From Dongia deserti (GTDB lineage Bacteria; Pseudomonadota; Alphaproteobacteria; Dongiales; Dongiaceae), in assembly GCF_003574735.1 (NCBI RefSeq), contig NZ_QORW01000009.1, positions 1 to 64,000 of the forward strand: a stretch of 64,000 nt of DNA, in the 5' to 3' direction. Made by a program: the position numbers and the translations under genes. The notes under the pieces were generated by a model, which saw nothing but the letters and a program-made list of their open reading frames with translations, had not been told where the DNA came from and ran no database searches. Position 1 is the stretch's first letter, and each line of letters begins with the position of its first letter. Shown one piece after another: positions 16,645 to 24,915 of this stretch.

Positions 16645-17094
16645 ATGAAGAAGAGCAAGAGCGGCTCGAAACAAGCAACAGGAGGCGACTCCCCCTCTCA
16701 GCTGATCGATACCAGGATCAAGGAGCTGAATGATTGGCGAGGCGAGACGCTCGCTCGAGTCCGAATGCTCATCAAGCAGGCCGACCCCGACGTGGTCGAA
16801 GAGTGGAAGTGGAGAGGAGTTCCGGTGTGGTCGCACGCCGGAATCATCTGCACCGGTGAGACCTACAAGAGTGTCGTGAAGATGACGTTCGCCAAGGGCG
16901 CATCGTTGGAGGACCCTTCAGGCCTCTTCAATTCCAGCCTCGAGGGCAACACCAGGCGTGCCATCGATCTCCACGAGGGCGACAAGATCGATGAGAAGGC
17001 GTTGAAGGCGCTCATCCGCGCCGCCGTGGCACTGAATACGTCGAAGGCTGCCGCTCGCCCAGTCCGCTCTCTGAAGCGACCAAAGAGCGCTTGA
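16645..17094 (+). CDS. DUF1801 protein (second copy)
   Basis: 149 residues. After a polar N-terminus come LIDTRIKELNDWRGETLARVRMLI and VVEEWKWRGVPVWSHAGIICTG, then SVVKMTFAKGASLEDPSGLF, which together are the DUF1801 core. It is related to, but clearly different from, the protein at 14971-15438. The C-terminal tail is rich in lysine and alanine. It lies downstream of the DUF3883 gene in the same direction with a 150-base gap. No activity is known for the family. Confidence 0.8.
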   Translation: MKKSKSGSKQATGGDSPSQLIDTRIKELNDWRGETLARVRMLIKQADPDVVEEWKWRGVPVWSHAGIICTGETYKSVVKMTFAKGASLEDPSGLFNSSLEGNTRRAIDLHEGDKIDEKALKALIRAAVALNTSKAAARPVRSLKRPKSA

Positions 17095-17409
17095 GGTCCT
17101 GGTATAATAAATCGCTCGCGTTCAGTAACAGATCGCTCGTCTTTGCGGTCGCCGCAGCGGTCCCGCTTGACTCCCTCCCTCGCAGCCCAAAGACTAGCCT
17201 CATGCCCGACGCAGCCGGGAGAAATGGCTGACGGGCGGGAGGGAGCTGGCCCTGCGCGTGCGGTGACGCCGCGATAACAGAACCATGTTTCGATTGCCGG
17301 AGATTTGTTGCGCAACGATTGTCGGTGCGGCGGCAGGTCTCCTTCTCCCTCCATGTGAAGTCCGTTCCGGCGCCGCTCGTGCGCGCCGATTGGGAGGGAG
17401 GACGATCGC
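17095..17409. other. Intergenic region, no gene recognised
   Basis: 315 bases between the second DUF1801 gene and the sugar-isomerase gene. A TATAAT-like hexamer occurs at about 17103 (GGTATAATAAAT), which could be a -10 box, but there is no convincing -35 at the right distance. The region just before 17410 supplies GGAGGA as a ribosome binding site. I see no RNA gene or repeat. Confidence 0.4.
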
Positions 17410-18465
17410 ATGGCTGCGCACACCAACACTTATCCGAAGCTGCACAACTCGACCTGGCCAGGCGTGGTCGGCAAGGGCGCGCCGGGGGCGGAGCCGATCA
17501 TTCCGCTCGATACACTGCTGGAGCTGACCGCCAATGCCGAGGTCGACGGCGTGAAGTTCGACGGTGTCGATCTGTGGCTCGCCGATCCGCACATCTCGAT
17601 CGAGAGCGCACAAGACGACGTGAAGCGCGTCGCCGATCACATCGCCTCCTATGGCTTGAAGATCGGCTCCTTCGTGGCACCGATCTGGGCGGGGGCCGGC
17701 GGCGGTTCGGCCATGGGCTCGGCCGAGGAGCGGAAGCGCTTCGTCGAGCAGGTGAAGAAGGCCTGCAAGATCGGCCAGCAAATGCGCGAGATGGGCATCC
17801 GTCCGAGCGGCGGCGTCCGAATCGACTCCTCCTGCAGCGTGACCGACTGGGAGAAGGACCCCGTCGGCAACACCAGGAAGATCGCCGAGACCTTTCGCGA
17901 GGCGGGCAAGATCGCCGAGGATCATGGCGAATACCTCTTCGCCGAGGGCGAAATCTGCTGGGGCGGGATGCAGTCCTGGCGCAAGAACGTGAACCTGCTC
18001 GAAGAGGTCGGCATGCCGGGCGTGGTCGGCTACCAGGCCGACATGGCGCACTCCATGCTCTTCACTCTGGGCTACAATTCCGAGGAGGACCGGCTGCTGC
18101 CGAAGGATTACGACTGGAAGGACCGTTCGCAACTCGACGCCGCCTATAAGAAGGTGGCCGATGCCTTGCGGCCCTGGACCTATGATTTCCATGTCGCGCA
18201 GAACGACGGCACGGTCTTCGGCTCCGGCGATCATGAGAAGACCGGCCGCCACGTCCAGGCGACGGATCCCAACGGCAAGCTCGATGTGCCGAAGAATGCC
18301 GGCTACTGGCTGCGTGACGAGAGCGGCACCCTCACCAGGAAGATGCGGCATATCTGCTGGGACGGCTGCATGTTCCCCAATGCGGTGATGACCCAACAGC
18401 AGACCTGGAACGACGTGCTCGCGACCATGATCAAGGTGCGCGACGCGCACGGTTGGCAAGAGTAG
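17410..18465 (+). CDS. Sugar phosphate isomerase/epimerase family (TIM barrel)
   Basis: 351 residues of the xylose-isomerase-like/AP-endonuclease-2 TIM barrel. Visible pieces are [53 protein letters not shown] and [17 protein letters not shown], with Glu, Asp and His residues spread as metal ligands would be. It probably isomerises or epimerises a keto-sugar or inositol derivative. It is immediately followed (20 bases) by a Gfo/Idh/MocA oxidoreductase, a common pairing in inositol and unusual-sugar catabolism. No transporter or regulator is beside the pair, so the substrate stays open. Confidence 0.85.
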   Translation: MAAHTNTYPKLHNSTWPGVVGKGAPGAEPIIPLDTLLELTANAEVDGVKFDGVDLWLADPHISIESAQDDVKRVADHIASYGLKIGSFVAPIWAGAGGGSAMGSAEERKRFVEQVKKACKIGQQMREMGIRPSGGVRIDSSCSVTDWEKDPVGNTRKIAETFREAGKIAEDHGEYLFAEGEICWGGMQSWRKNVNLLEEVGMPGVVGYQADMAHSMLFTLGYNSEEDRLLPKDYDWKDRSQLDAAYKKVADALRPWTYDFHVAQNDGTVFGSGDHEKTGRHVQATDPNGKLDVPKNAGYWLRDESGTLTRKMRHICWDGCMFPNAVMTQQQTWNDVLATMIKVRDAHGWQE

Positions 18466-18485
18466 GAAGGCTGGCGCGAGGCATC

Positions 18486-19628
18486 ATGACCAGGAAGAAG
18501 CTTAATATCGCGATCATCGGCGGCGGCTTCATGGGCCGCACCCATTCCAACGCCTTTCGCCAGGCGCCGGCGTTCTTCGTGCTCGACCATGAGCCGGTGT
18601 TGAAGGCGGTCTGCACACGCAATGCCAAGGGTGCGGCCGATTTCGCCGCCAACTGGGGCTTCGAGTCCTCGGAGAGCGATTGGCGCAAGCTGATCGATCG
18701 CAAGGACATCGACCTGATCGACATCGCCAGCCCCAACGACACCCATGCCGAGATCGCCGTGGCGGCAGCCGAAGCCGGCAAGATGGTGATGTGCGAGAAG
18801 CCGCTCGGCCGCACGGCCGCCGAGGCGGAGAGGATGGTCGCCGCGGTCGAGAAGGCCAAGGTCGCGAACATGGTCTGGTACAACTACCGGCGCGTGCCGG
18901 CGGTGACCTTGGCCAAGACGCTGATCGACGAGGGCCGCTTGGGCCGCATCTTCCACTACCGCGCCAAATTCCTGCAGGATTGGACCATTTCGGCCGAGGT
19001 GCCGCAGGGCGGCCGCGGCACGTGGCGCCTCGACGCAAATGTCGCGGGGAGCGGCGTCACCGGCGATCTCCTGGCCCATTGCATCGACACCGCGATGTGG
19101 CTCAACGGCGGCATCGACAGCGTCACAGGCGCCACCGAGACCTTCGTCAAGCAGCGCAAGCACGCGGAGACCGGCCAGACCGCCGAGGTCAAGATCGACG
19201 ACGCCAGCATGTTCCTGTCGCGCTTTAGGAACGGCTCGCTCGGCATGTTCGAGGCGACGCGCTATGCCCGCGGGCACAAGGCGCTCTACACGCTGGAGAT
19301 CAACGGCGAGAAGGCTTCGATCTTCTGGGACCTGCACGACCTCCATCGCCTGCAGTGGTTCGACCACCGCGATGAAGGCCAGCTGCGCGGCTGGCGCTCG
19401 ATCCACATCACGGACGGCGAGCATCCCTATATGAGCCATTGGTGGGTGCCCGGCCTGCAGATCGGCTACGAGCACACCTTCATCCACCAGGCCGCCGATT
19501 TCCTCGAAGGCCTCTCCAGCGGCAAGCCGGCATCGCCGACCTTTCGCGACGCGCTCGCGACGGAATACGTCACGGACGCGGTGCTGAATTCGGCCAAGTC
19601 CGGTCACTGGGAGACGGTGCGGAGCTGA
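18486..19628 (+). CDS. Gfo/Idh/MocA family oxidoreductase
   Basis: 380 residues. The N-terminal Rossmann fold has [16 protein letters not shown] (about residues 7-22) for NAD(P) binding and [16 protein letters not shown] (about 100-115), whose Lys is part of the EKP catalytic motif. The C-terminal alpha/beta domain has [17 protein letters not shown] with the His/Asp active-site pair. It oxidises or reduces a sugar or cyclitol, probably with the TIM-barrel enzyme just upstream. I chose ATG 18486, 11 codons into the longest frame, because the Rossmann fold begins directly after it. Its last 24 bases are echoed at 21019-21042. Confidence 0.92.
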   Translation: MTRKKLNIAIIGGGFMGRTHSNAFRQAPAFFVLDHEPVLKAVCTRNAKGAADFAANWGFESSESDWRKLIDRKDIDLIDIASPNDTHAEIAVAAAEAGKMVMCEKPLGRTAAEAERMVAAVEKAKVANMVWYNYRRVPAVTLAKTLIDEGRLGRIFHYRAKFLQDWTISAEVPQGGRGTWRLDANVAGSGVTGDLLAHCIDTAMWLNGGIDSVTGATETFVKQRKHAETGQTAEVKIDDASMFLSRFRNGSLGMFEATRYARGHKALYTLEINGEKASIFWDLHDLHRLQWFDHRDEGQLRGWRSIHITDGEHPYMSHWWVPGLQIGYEHTFIHQAADFLEGLSSGKPASPTFRDALATEYVTDAVLNSAKSGHWETVRS

Positions 19629-19702
19629 ACGCATGGATGGTGCGGACGATCGCACACCATGCGAGCAAAATGCCCTCCGCAGGACATTGCCGCCTCACTG
19701 AT

Positions 19703-20845
19703 CTAGTTCGGATTGGGTGGCGCACCGCCCTCGGCGATGTCGCCCGCAGGCCCGCTTCCAATGCGCACAAAGCCGACAATTCTGGGATCGTTCAGTTCGC
19801 GCTCCACGAGGCGGACGGCGTTTGCCATGTTGCCGGTAATGATCGAGAGCTTCGTGCCGGTGATGCTGTATACGACGCCAGAGGTTCCGGATGGAATCTG
19901 GCCACGCGGATCAACGAATTTGGCGACGTCTTCCGGCGTCCGTGCCAGGAAGACTAGATCACCCGGAAGAACCGCCCTTTCGCCGCTCTTGAACGCGATC
20001 CCCTTTTCGACGCTGCTGCCCCACATGATAAAATGCGTCGCAGCCAATTGGATCGAATCGGGATTCCCCGCTTGCTTGAGCAACCACGCGATGAAGACGG
20101 CGCTCCACGGCATTGCCGGATCGATGGTCTCGGCCAAAGGTCCAGGGATGGCCGACCAGTACTTCCTGATCGTATCGGGCGAGGCATTCTCTTCGACGTC
20201 ATTATTGATTTCGCCGACCGCGATTGACAGCAGACGTGTTGCGGCCTTGGTTTGGGTCGGATTCGCATCAGGCAACATTAGATCATAAGCCGGTATGCCT
20301 GTGCCCAATGTCGGCGGAATGCCGACGCTCTCGCTGCCCTTGCCGAGCGTCTTCAGGTCGTTCAGCGCCATTTTCTCGAGCTCTTCGCGATTGAGGCTGT
20401 TCAACACGCCGGCCCGAACGAGGAACAGCAGGACTTTTGCGCGGCCCTCCATGTCGCCACTCTTGGCCAGTTCCTGCTCTATGATTTTATAGGCGAAGGC
20501 GCGCTCCTCCTTAGTCGTTTCGCGGCTGGCATCCGCGCTCTTGCCTTGTTCCTCGAGTTGAGATTCGATCTGTTTCAGTCGTGCGGTGTTCTCCGCGTTG
20601 TCTTTGCTCAACACCAGCCCGCTGATGGCATTGGCAGCAATCGTGATGGTTCCGACCAGAGCAACGACGAGCGGGGTATTGTGCCAGAATTGCTTTTGGG
20701 CGAGCGAGGCTGTGCGTCGTTGGTTGCGTTCGTCGAACAGCTTTTCCACAAGCAGCTTCTTGAGCTCGGGATCCAGATCGGCATCCTTGAGCACGGTCAT
20801 GGCCTCTTGCTTGAACTTAGAAATATCGTCGACCTGTTCGCTCAT
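19703..20845 (-). CDS. Membrane-anchored protein with DUF2272-like cell-wall domain
   Basis: 380 residues. It starts with a soluble helical segment (1-50), then one transmembrane helix (TPLVVALVGTITIAANAISG, about 58-77) and a coiled-coil region with heptads (AENTARLKQIESQLEEQGK, about 87-105). The C-terminal half has AMPWSAVFIAWLLKQAG and later GDLVFLAR, matching the Trp-Ser-Ala-x-Phe and GD(L)V motifs of DUF2272/NlpC-like domains that act on peptidoglycan or occur in contractile-injection and defence effectors (from memory). I cannot identify a catalytic Cys in PWSAVF, so activity is uncertain. It is the only minus-strand gene in this stretch, it is less GC-rich, and sequence related to the preceding gene's 3' end lies on its other side, which suggests insertion. 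Confidence 0.6.
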   Translation of the reverse strand: MSEQVDDISKFKQEAMTVLKDADLDPELKKLLVEKLFDERNQRRTASLAQKQFWHNTPLVVALVGTITIAANAISGLVLSKDNAENTARLKQIESQLEEQGKSADASRETTKEERAFAYKIIEQELAKSGDMEGRAKVLLFLVRAGVLNSLNREELEKMALNDLKTLGKGSESVGIPPTLGTGIPAYDLMLPDANPTQTKAATRLLSIAVGEINNDVEENASPDTIRKYWSAIPGPLAETIDPAMPWSAVFIAWLLKQAGNPDSIQLAATHFIMWGSSVEKGIAFKSGERAVLPGDLVFLARTPEDVAKFVDPRGQIPSGTSGVVYSITGTKLSIITGNMANAVRLVERELNDPRIVGFVRIGSGPAGDIAEGGAPPNPN

Positions 20846-21017
20846 GGCCGGGCTCCGGGAGCGAGAAGAATAGTTGAAGAATAGGGCCACAACGGATGCG
20901 GGGCAATCGACAGCCGTGCGCATCCGTTCCGGTGCGCGATCCGCGACAAGTTTGGCCAGGCAGCACCCGATAACCGGCCCACAACCGATGAAATGATGTC
21001 GCCACCCCTTGCGGAAA

Positions 21018-21054
21018 TCGGCCAAGTCCGGCCAGTGGGAGACTATGGAGCTGA
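21018..21054 (+). pseudogene. Relic of the 3' end of a Gfo/Idh-type gene
   Basis: Bases 21019-21042 match the 3' end of the Gfo/Idh gene (19591-19614) at 22 of 24 positions, and both encode SAKSG(H/Q)WET in the same frame. A two-base indel then shifts the frame. Only the last 13 or so codons remain. The rest of the gap 20846-21388 shows no gene. Confidence 0.6.
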
Positions 21055-21135
21055 GCGGACGCTCATTTCGTTCGGCTCCGCATCTTTCTCCCACACAGGG
21101 CTGTCGCGTTTTGGCAATGCGCAGCTCGGTTCTGC

Positions 21136-21248
21136 TTCCCCAAGCCGAGGGAGGGCTGGGGTCGGGGTTTGTTCTCTCTAGCGAAGACTATGTCGAGCTG
21201 AACCGCCTCGCCCCCACCCTAACCCTCCCTCGCCTCGGGGGAGGGAAT
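21136..21248. repeat. Large inverted repeat of G/C-rich type
   Basis: The left arm has CCGAGGGAGGGCTGGGG and the right arm CCACCCTAACCCTCCCTCG, about 60 bases apart and inverted to one another. It belongs to the same loose family as the palindromes at 7391, 11913 and 63509. It lies upstream of the EamA transporter gene. Confidence 0.55.
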
Positions 21249-21388
21249 CACAGCGCGCTGCGAGAGCCATATGCGATCGCCCTGCCAGCTCGGGAGACGA
21301 GACCTCAACCTTCCTCATATGCGAGAGAAGCGCTCTGAGGTTCATAGCGTTCAAGATCACGGAGCACGCGGCGCCGTAGCGTTGCGGC

Positions 21389-22285
21389 ATGGAAGCCGTC
21401 CTGCACCATGTTCGCCCGCTGGATCGCCGCGCCCTGCTGCTGGTTGCGCTGCTGTGCGTCTGCTGGGGGCTCTACCAGGTTTCGGTGAAGATCGCAGGCG
21501 CCGGCGTTCCGCCGCTGATGCAGGCGGGGCTGCGCTCCCTCGGCAGCGCGCTCCTGGTGATGGGCTGGTGCCGGTTGCGCCATGTGCCGCTGTTCGGCCG
21601 GGACGGAACGCTCGGCGCGGGATTGCTGGCGGGCGTGCTGTTCGCCCTGGAGTTCGCCTTCATCTATCTCGGTATCGCCCGCACCGATGTCGCGCGCGCC
21701 GTGCTGCTCATCTACCTCTCGCCCTTTGTGGTGGCGATCGGCGCGCATTTCCTGGTGCCGGGTGATCGCCTCTCCGTCGTCAAGCTCGTCGGCCTGATCG
21801 CGGCCTTCAGCGGCCTCACTTTTGTATTCTCGGGCGCCGAACGCGAAGCGCATCTGCTCGGCGACCTGTTCTGCGTGCTGGGCGCCGTCACCTGGGGTGC
21901 GGCGACCCTGGTGATCAAGGTCACCCGCCTGGCGCGGATCAGCGCCGAGAAGATCCTGTTCTACCAGCTCGCCGTCTCGGCGCTAGCGCTGTTGCCCGCC
22001 TCCCCGCTGCTGGGCGAGCCGCTTCCGGATTTCTCGCAAGGGCCGGTGCTGATCGCCCTCGCCTATCAGATCGTTGTCGTCTCGTTCGCCAGCTACATCG
22101 TCTGGTTCTGGCTGATCACCCAATATGCGCCGTCCAACCTGGCCGCCTTCACCTTCCTGACGCCCGTGTCAGGCGTGCTGTTCGGTGCCATGGTCTTAGA
22201 CGAGCCCGTGACGAGTGCCATCCTCGCCGCCCTCGCCCTGATCGGCGCCGGGATCTATCTGGTCAACAGGGGGCGCTTTATTTGA
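21389..22285 (+). CDS. EamA/DMT superfamily transporter
   Basis: 298 residues with about ten hydrophobic segments in two repeated halves, as in the drug/metabolite transporter family. Typical parts are LLLVALLCVCWGLYQVSVKIAGAG at the start, GVLFALEFAFIYLGIARTDVARAVLL in the first repeat and YIVWFWLITQYAPSNLAAFTFLTPV in the second. It is an inner-membrane exporter or importer of a small metabolite, which cannot be named. Its last eight bases overlap the convergent SGNH hydrolase gene. Confidence 0.9.
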   Translation: MEAVLHHVRPLDRRALLLVALLCVCWGLYQVSVKIAGAGVPPLMQAGLRSLGSALLVMGWCRLRHVPLFGRDGTLGAGLLAGVLFALEFAFIYLGIARTDVARAVLLIYLSPFVVAIGAHFLVPGDRLSVVKLVGLIAAFSGLTFVFSGAEREAHLLGDLFCVLGAVTWGAATLVIKVTRLARISAEKILFYQLAVSALALLPASPLLGEPLPDFSQGPVLIALAYQIVVVSFASYIVWFWLITQYAPSNLAAFTFLTPVSGVLFGAMVLDEPVTSAILAALALIGAGIYLVNRGRFI

Positions 22286-23024
22286 GTGCGGCGAGCGCGG
22301 CCTCCGCGATCCCCTCGCCGAGCTTGCGCTGGCCTTGCTCGGTGAAGTGGATGCCGTCGACGCCATCCGTCGGCGTCAGCGTGCCGGCATCCAGGAAGGA
22401 GACGCCGGCGGCCTCCGCGATCGCTTTGTAGGCTGCCGCCATCTCTTTCGACGTCTCTTCGGCGCCGGCGAACACCTCGCCGAAAACTCTCTGCGGGCCG
22501 ACTGGCGGCGGCGCCACCAGCAGGACCTTGGGCGCGGGATAGGTGTACCAGCCGGCGCCGAACATGTTGCCGCTGCTCTGCACCATGTCGACCAGCTTGC
22601 CGGCGCCCAGCGCGATGCGGAAGGCGCTGCGCTTGAAATACTGCTTCGTATCGTTGGTACCGAGCATGATGATGACGAGGTCGAGCGGCAGGTGCGCTGC
22701 GATCACAGACGGCAAGGCGGCGCTGCCGTCGAGCCCGGCGCCCGTCAGTTGTTGGAAGGTGGGATCGGCTACGTCCGTGGTGCGGCCGCTCAGGGCATCG
22801 ACCACCACTTCATAGTCGCTGCCGAGCTTGGCCTGCATCACGAACGGCCACTGCTTGTCCTTGGGATAGCGGCCCGATGGGCTGCCTTTCTCCACCGGGA
22901 TCCAGCCCCAGCTGTTCGAGTCACCGAACACCAGGATCCGTTTGACCTCGGCCTCCGCCGCGCCGCCGGCCAAGGCCGCAGTGACGAGCAGAACGAATCC
23001 AAGCAGAATCCGGACAGACCGCAT
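22278..23024 (-). CDS. SGNH/GDSL-type hydrolase (secreted esterase)
   Basis: 248 residues with a signal peptide (ILLGFVLLVTAALAGGAAEAE, cleavage near residue 26). Block I is FGDSNSWGW with the catalytic Ser, block III GTND (Asn) and block V DGIHF (Asp and His), so the catalytic set is complete. It should be a periplasmic carboxyl-ester hydrolase acting on short acyl esters or aryl esters. A good ribosome binding site (GGGAGG, five bases before ATG) supports the start. It is convergent with the EamA transporter and overlaps it by eight bases. Confidence 0.9.
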   Translation of the reverse strand: MRSVRILLGFVLLVTAALAGGAAEAEVKRILVFGDSNSWGWIPVEKGSPSGRYPKDKQWPFVMQAKLGSDYEVVVDALSGRTTDVADPTFQQLTGAGLDGSAALPSVIAAHLPLDLVIIMLGTNDTKQYFKRSAFRIALGAGKLVDMVQSSGNMFGAGWYTYPAPKVLLVAPPPVGPQRVFGEVFAGAEETSKEMAAAYKAIAEAAGVSFLDAGTLTPTDGVDGIHFTEQGQRKLGEGIAEAALAALK

Positions 23025-23114
23025 CGCATCCTCCCATGTGGTTTCAGGAGGAATCGATCGGATGGGTCGAGGTTCCCAATTAAACGCGGCTGCCGGCTGT
23101 TTTGTGGCGAGCGC

Positions 23115-24152
23115 CTACGGCACCGGGATCGTCCACACCTTGTGCAGCTCTTCGATCTCCTTCACCAGCTCCGGCGACAGCTTGAGATCGATGCTGGCGA
23201 TGTTGCTCTTCAGCTGGTCGAGCGTGGTGGCGCCGATGATGGTTGAGGTGGTGAAGTCCCGGCCATTCACCCAAGCGAGGGCCATCTGCGCCGGGTCGAG
23301 CCCATGCTTGCGGGCGAGGCCGACATAGGCCGCTGTCGCCTCCTGGGCGCGCGGTGCCATGTAACGCGGAAAATTGGGGAACATGGTCATGCGTGCGCCG
23401 GCCGGCCGCGCGCCGCCCAGATACTTGCCGGAGAGCGTGCCCATCGCGAGCGGCGAGAAGGCGAGCAGCCCGCATTGCTCGCGGATCGCGACCTCCGCCA
23501 TCCCCACCTCGAACATCCGGTTCATCAGGTGATAGCAGTTCTGGATCGAGACCATGCGCGGCCCGGCGCCCTGCTCCGCCGCCTTGAGCCAGCGCATGGT
23601 GCCCCATGGCGTCTCGTTGCTGAGGCCGACATGGCGGATCTTGCCCGCCTTCACCGCTTCGCCCAACGCGCCCAGCACCTCCTCGAACGGCGTGAAGGTC
23701 TGCTCGGGATGGTGCTGATACATCAGCCGACCGAAAGCGTTGACCGTGCGCTCCGGCCAATGCAGCTGGTAGAGGTCGATGTAATCGGTCTTGAGCCGCT
23801 CCAGGCTGGCATCGATTGCCGCCAGGATGTTGCGCCGGTCGAAACTGTTGTTGCCGCGGACATTCCTGAAGCGCTGGTCCGGCCCGATGATCTTGGTGGC
23901 GAGGATCACCTCGTCGCGCTTCCTGCGGCTCGCGAACCAGCTGCCGATGATCCGCTCGGTGTTGCCGAAGCGCTCCTCAGTCGGCGGCACGGGATACATT
24001 TCCGCCGTGTCCCAGAAGTTCACGCCACGTTCCAAGGCATAATCCATCTGGGCGTGGCCTTCCGCTTCGCTGTTCTGTTGCCCCCAGGTCATAGTGCCCA
24101 GGCAGATTGCGCTGACCTTTACGTCGCTTCGTCCTAACCGTCTGTATTCCAT
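23115..24152 (-). CDS. tas: Aldo/keto reductase, Tas-like
   Basis: 345 residues. The opening MEYRRLGRSDVKVSAICLGT followed by MTWGQQNSEAEGHAQMDYAL matches E. coli Tas closely (from memory). The catalytic tetrad is visible: Asp-Tyr in NFWDTAEMYP, Lys in ILATKIIGP and His in YQLHWP. NADP-binding residues near the C-terminus lie in IIGATTLDQLKSNIAS. It reduces aldehydes or ketones in the cytoplasm. I chose ATG 24152 because AGGA lies seven bases upstream. It stands alone on the minus strand. Confidence 0.92.
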   Translation of the reverse strand: MEYRRLGRSDVKVSAICLGTMTWGQQNSEAEGHAQMDYALERGVNFWDTAEMYPVPPTEERFGNTERIIGSWFASRRKRDEVILATKIIGPDQRFRNVRGNNSFDRRNILAAIDASLERLKTDYIDLYQLHWPERTVNAFGRLMYQHHPEQTFTPFEEVLGALGEAVKAGKIRHVGLSNETPWGTMRWLKAAEQGAGPRMVSIQNCYHLMNRMFEVGMAEVAIREQCGLLAFSPLAMGTLSGKYLGGARPAGARMTMFPNFPRYMAPRAQEATAAYVGLARKHGLDPAQMALAWVNGRDFTTSTIIGATTLDQLKSNIASIDLKLSPELVKEIEELHKVWTIPVP

Positions 24153-24308
24153 GAAATTTCCTGATGATCGAAGGCGTTGCGATTTTGGCGGGCCGGTGAC
24201 GCAAGTCACAGCCGGAATGCCCCGGGATCGCCATGATTAGCACATCAAAAAGCCGAAGGAGTCCCCGAAGCTGATCTCATGAGGACAGAGGTCAAGAGGA
24301 CAGGGGCA

Positions 24309-24488
24309 GTGAAGAAAATGACCAAGACCATCTTCCGTATCCAACCGATCTCGCGTCCGCTGGTGCGCCCGCTGGCGCTCGCCGCGCTGCTGGTCGTTTT
24401 GGGCCTCTCGGTCGGCGGCGCGCTCGCCGAGCGCATGGAGGAGCGCGCCACGCAGGATCGCCTCAGCGTCGGCGAGATCGCGAAGTAG
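24309..24488 (+). CDS. Small exported protein, micropeptide copy A
   Basis: 59 residues from GTG 24309 (ATG 24318 is the alternative). A basic N-terminus and a long hydrophobic stretch (LALAALLVVLGLSVGGALA, about 32-50) end in an Ala-x-Ala signal-peptidase site. The remaining 19 residues would be the mature peptide, ERMEERATQDRLSVGEIAK. A paralogue lies 209 bases downstream with the same architecture (24697-24837). I find no known family. A secreted or periplasmic peptide is a direct reading of the sequence; any signalling role is guesswork. Confidence 0.65.
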   Translation: MKKMTKTIFRIQPISRPLVRPLALAALLVVLGLSVGGALAERMEERATQDRLSVGEIAK

Positions 24489-24696
24489 GGCTGAGCGCCA
24501 CTCGCAGCGCTGCGACATTTTTTCGCTGCGCTATGTCGGCCGAAAACCACCTCGTTCGTCCTAAGACCAATGGAAATCGACGCACGTTCGTGTGCTTTCT
24601 TCTCAGAAGAAGTGAGCTGCATTAACGAGTGATCAAACAAGCTGTCGGATGATGACGATCAGAGGAACCGCATCACACCAAGCGCGGTTTAGTAAT

Positions 24697-24837
24697 ATGA
24701 AGAAGCCGGTCACAGCCCTGTCCGTTCTGATCATTGTAGCCTTGACCATCGGCGTTGCTGTGGCCGAGCGCATGGAACAGCGCGCCCAAAAGGACCGTTT
24801 CTCCCTCGGCGGCGCCACAGAGCAGGCGGCGCAGTAA
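24697..24837 (+). CDS. Small exported protein, micropeptide copy B
   Basis: 46 residues: MKK, a hydrophobic core (VTALSVLIIVALTIGVAVA) and an Ala-x-Ala cleavage site, then about 23 mature residues starting ERMEQRAQKDRFSLGG. Copy A has ERMEERATQDRLSVGE at the same point, so the block ERME.RA..DR.S.G is conserved while the signal peptides differ in sequence. The start is ATG 24697; the longer frame upstream has no hydrophobic n-region. Conservation limited to the mature part argues for selection on the peptide. Confidence 0.65.
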   Translation: MKKPVTALSVLIIVALTIGVAVAERMEQRAQKDRFSLGGATEQAAQ

Positions 24838-24915
24838 GCGCACACATCTTTCGTAAAATTTGATCGATCGGTCGGTATCGGCCGGCGCCGTCTTTCGCCG
24901 TTCGTCCGCGCGCGC

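Noticed and set aside
24237-24640. Minus-strand frames opposite micropeptide copy A
   Set aside because: They have no signal peptide or family. The plus-strand frame has a paralogue with the same architecture 209 bases downstream, which is much stronger evidence.
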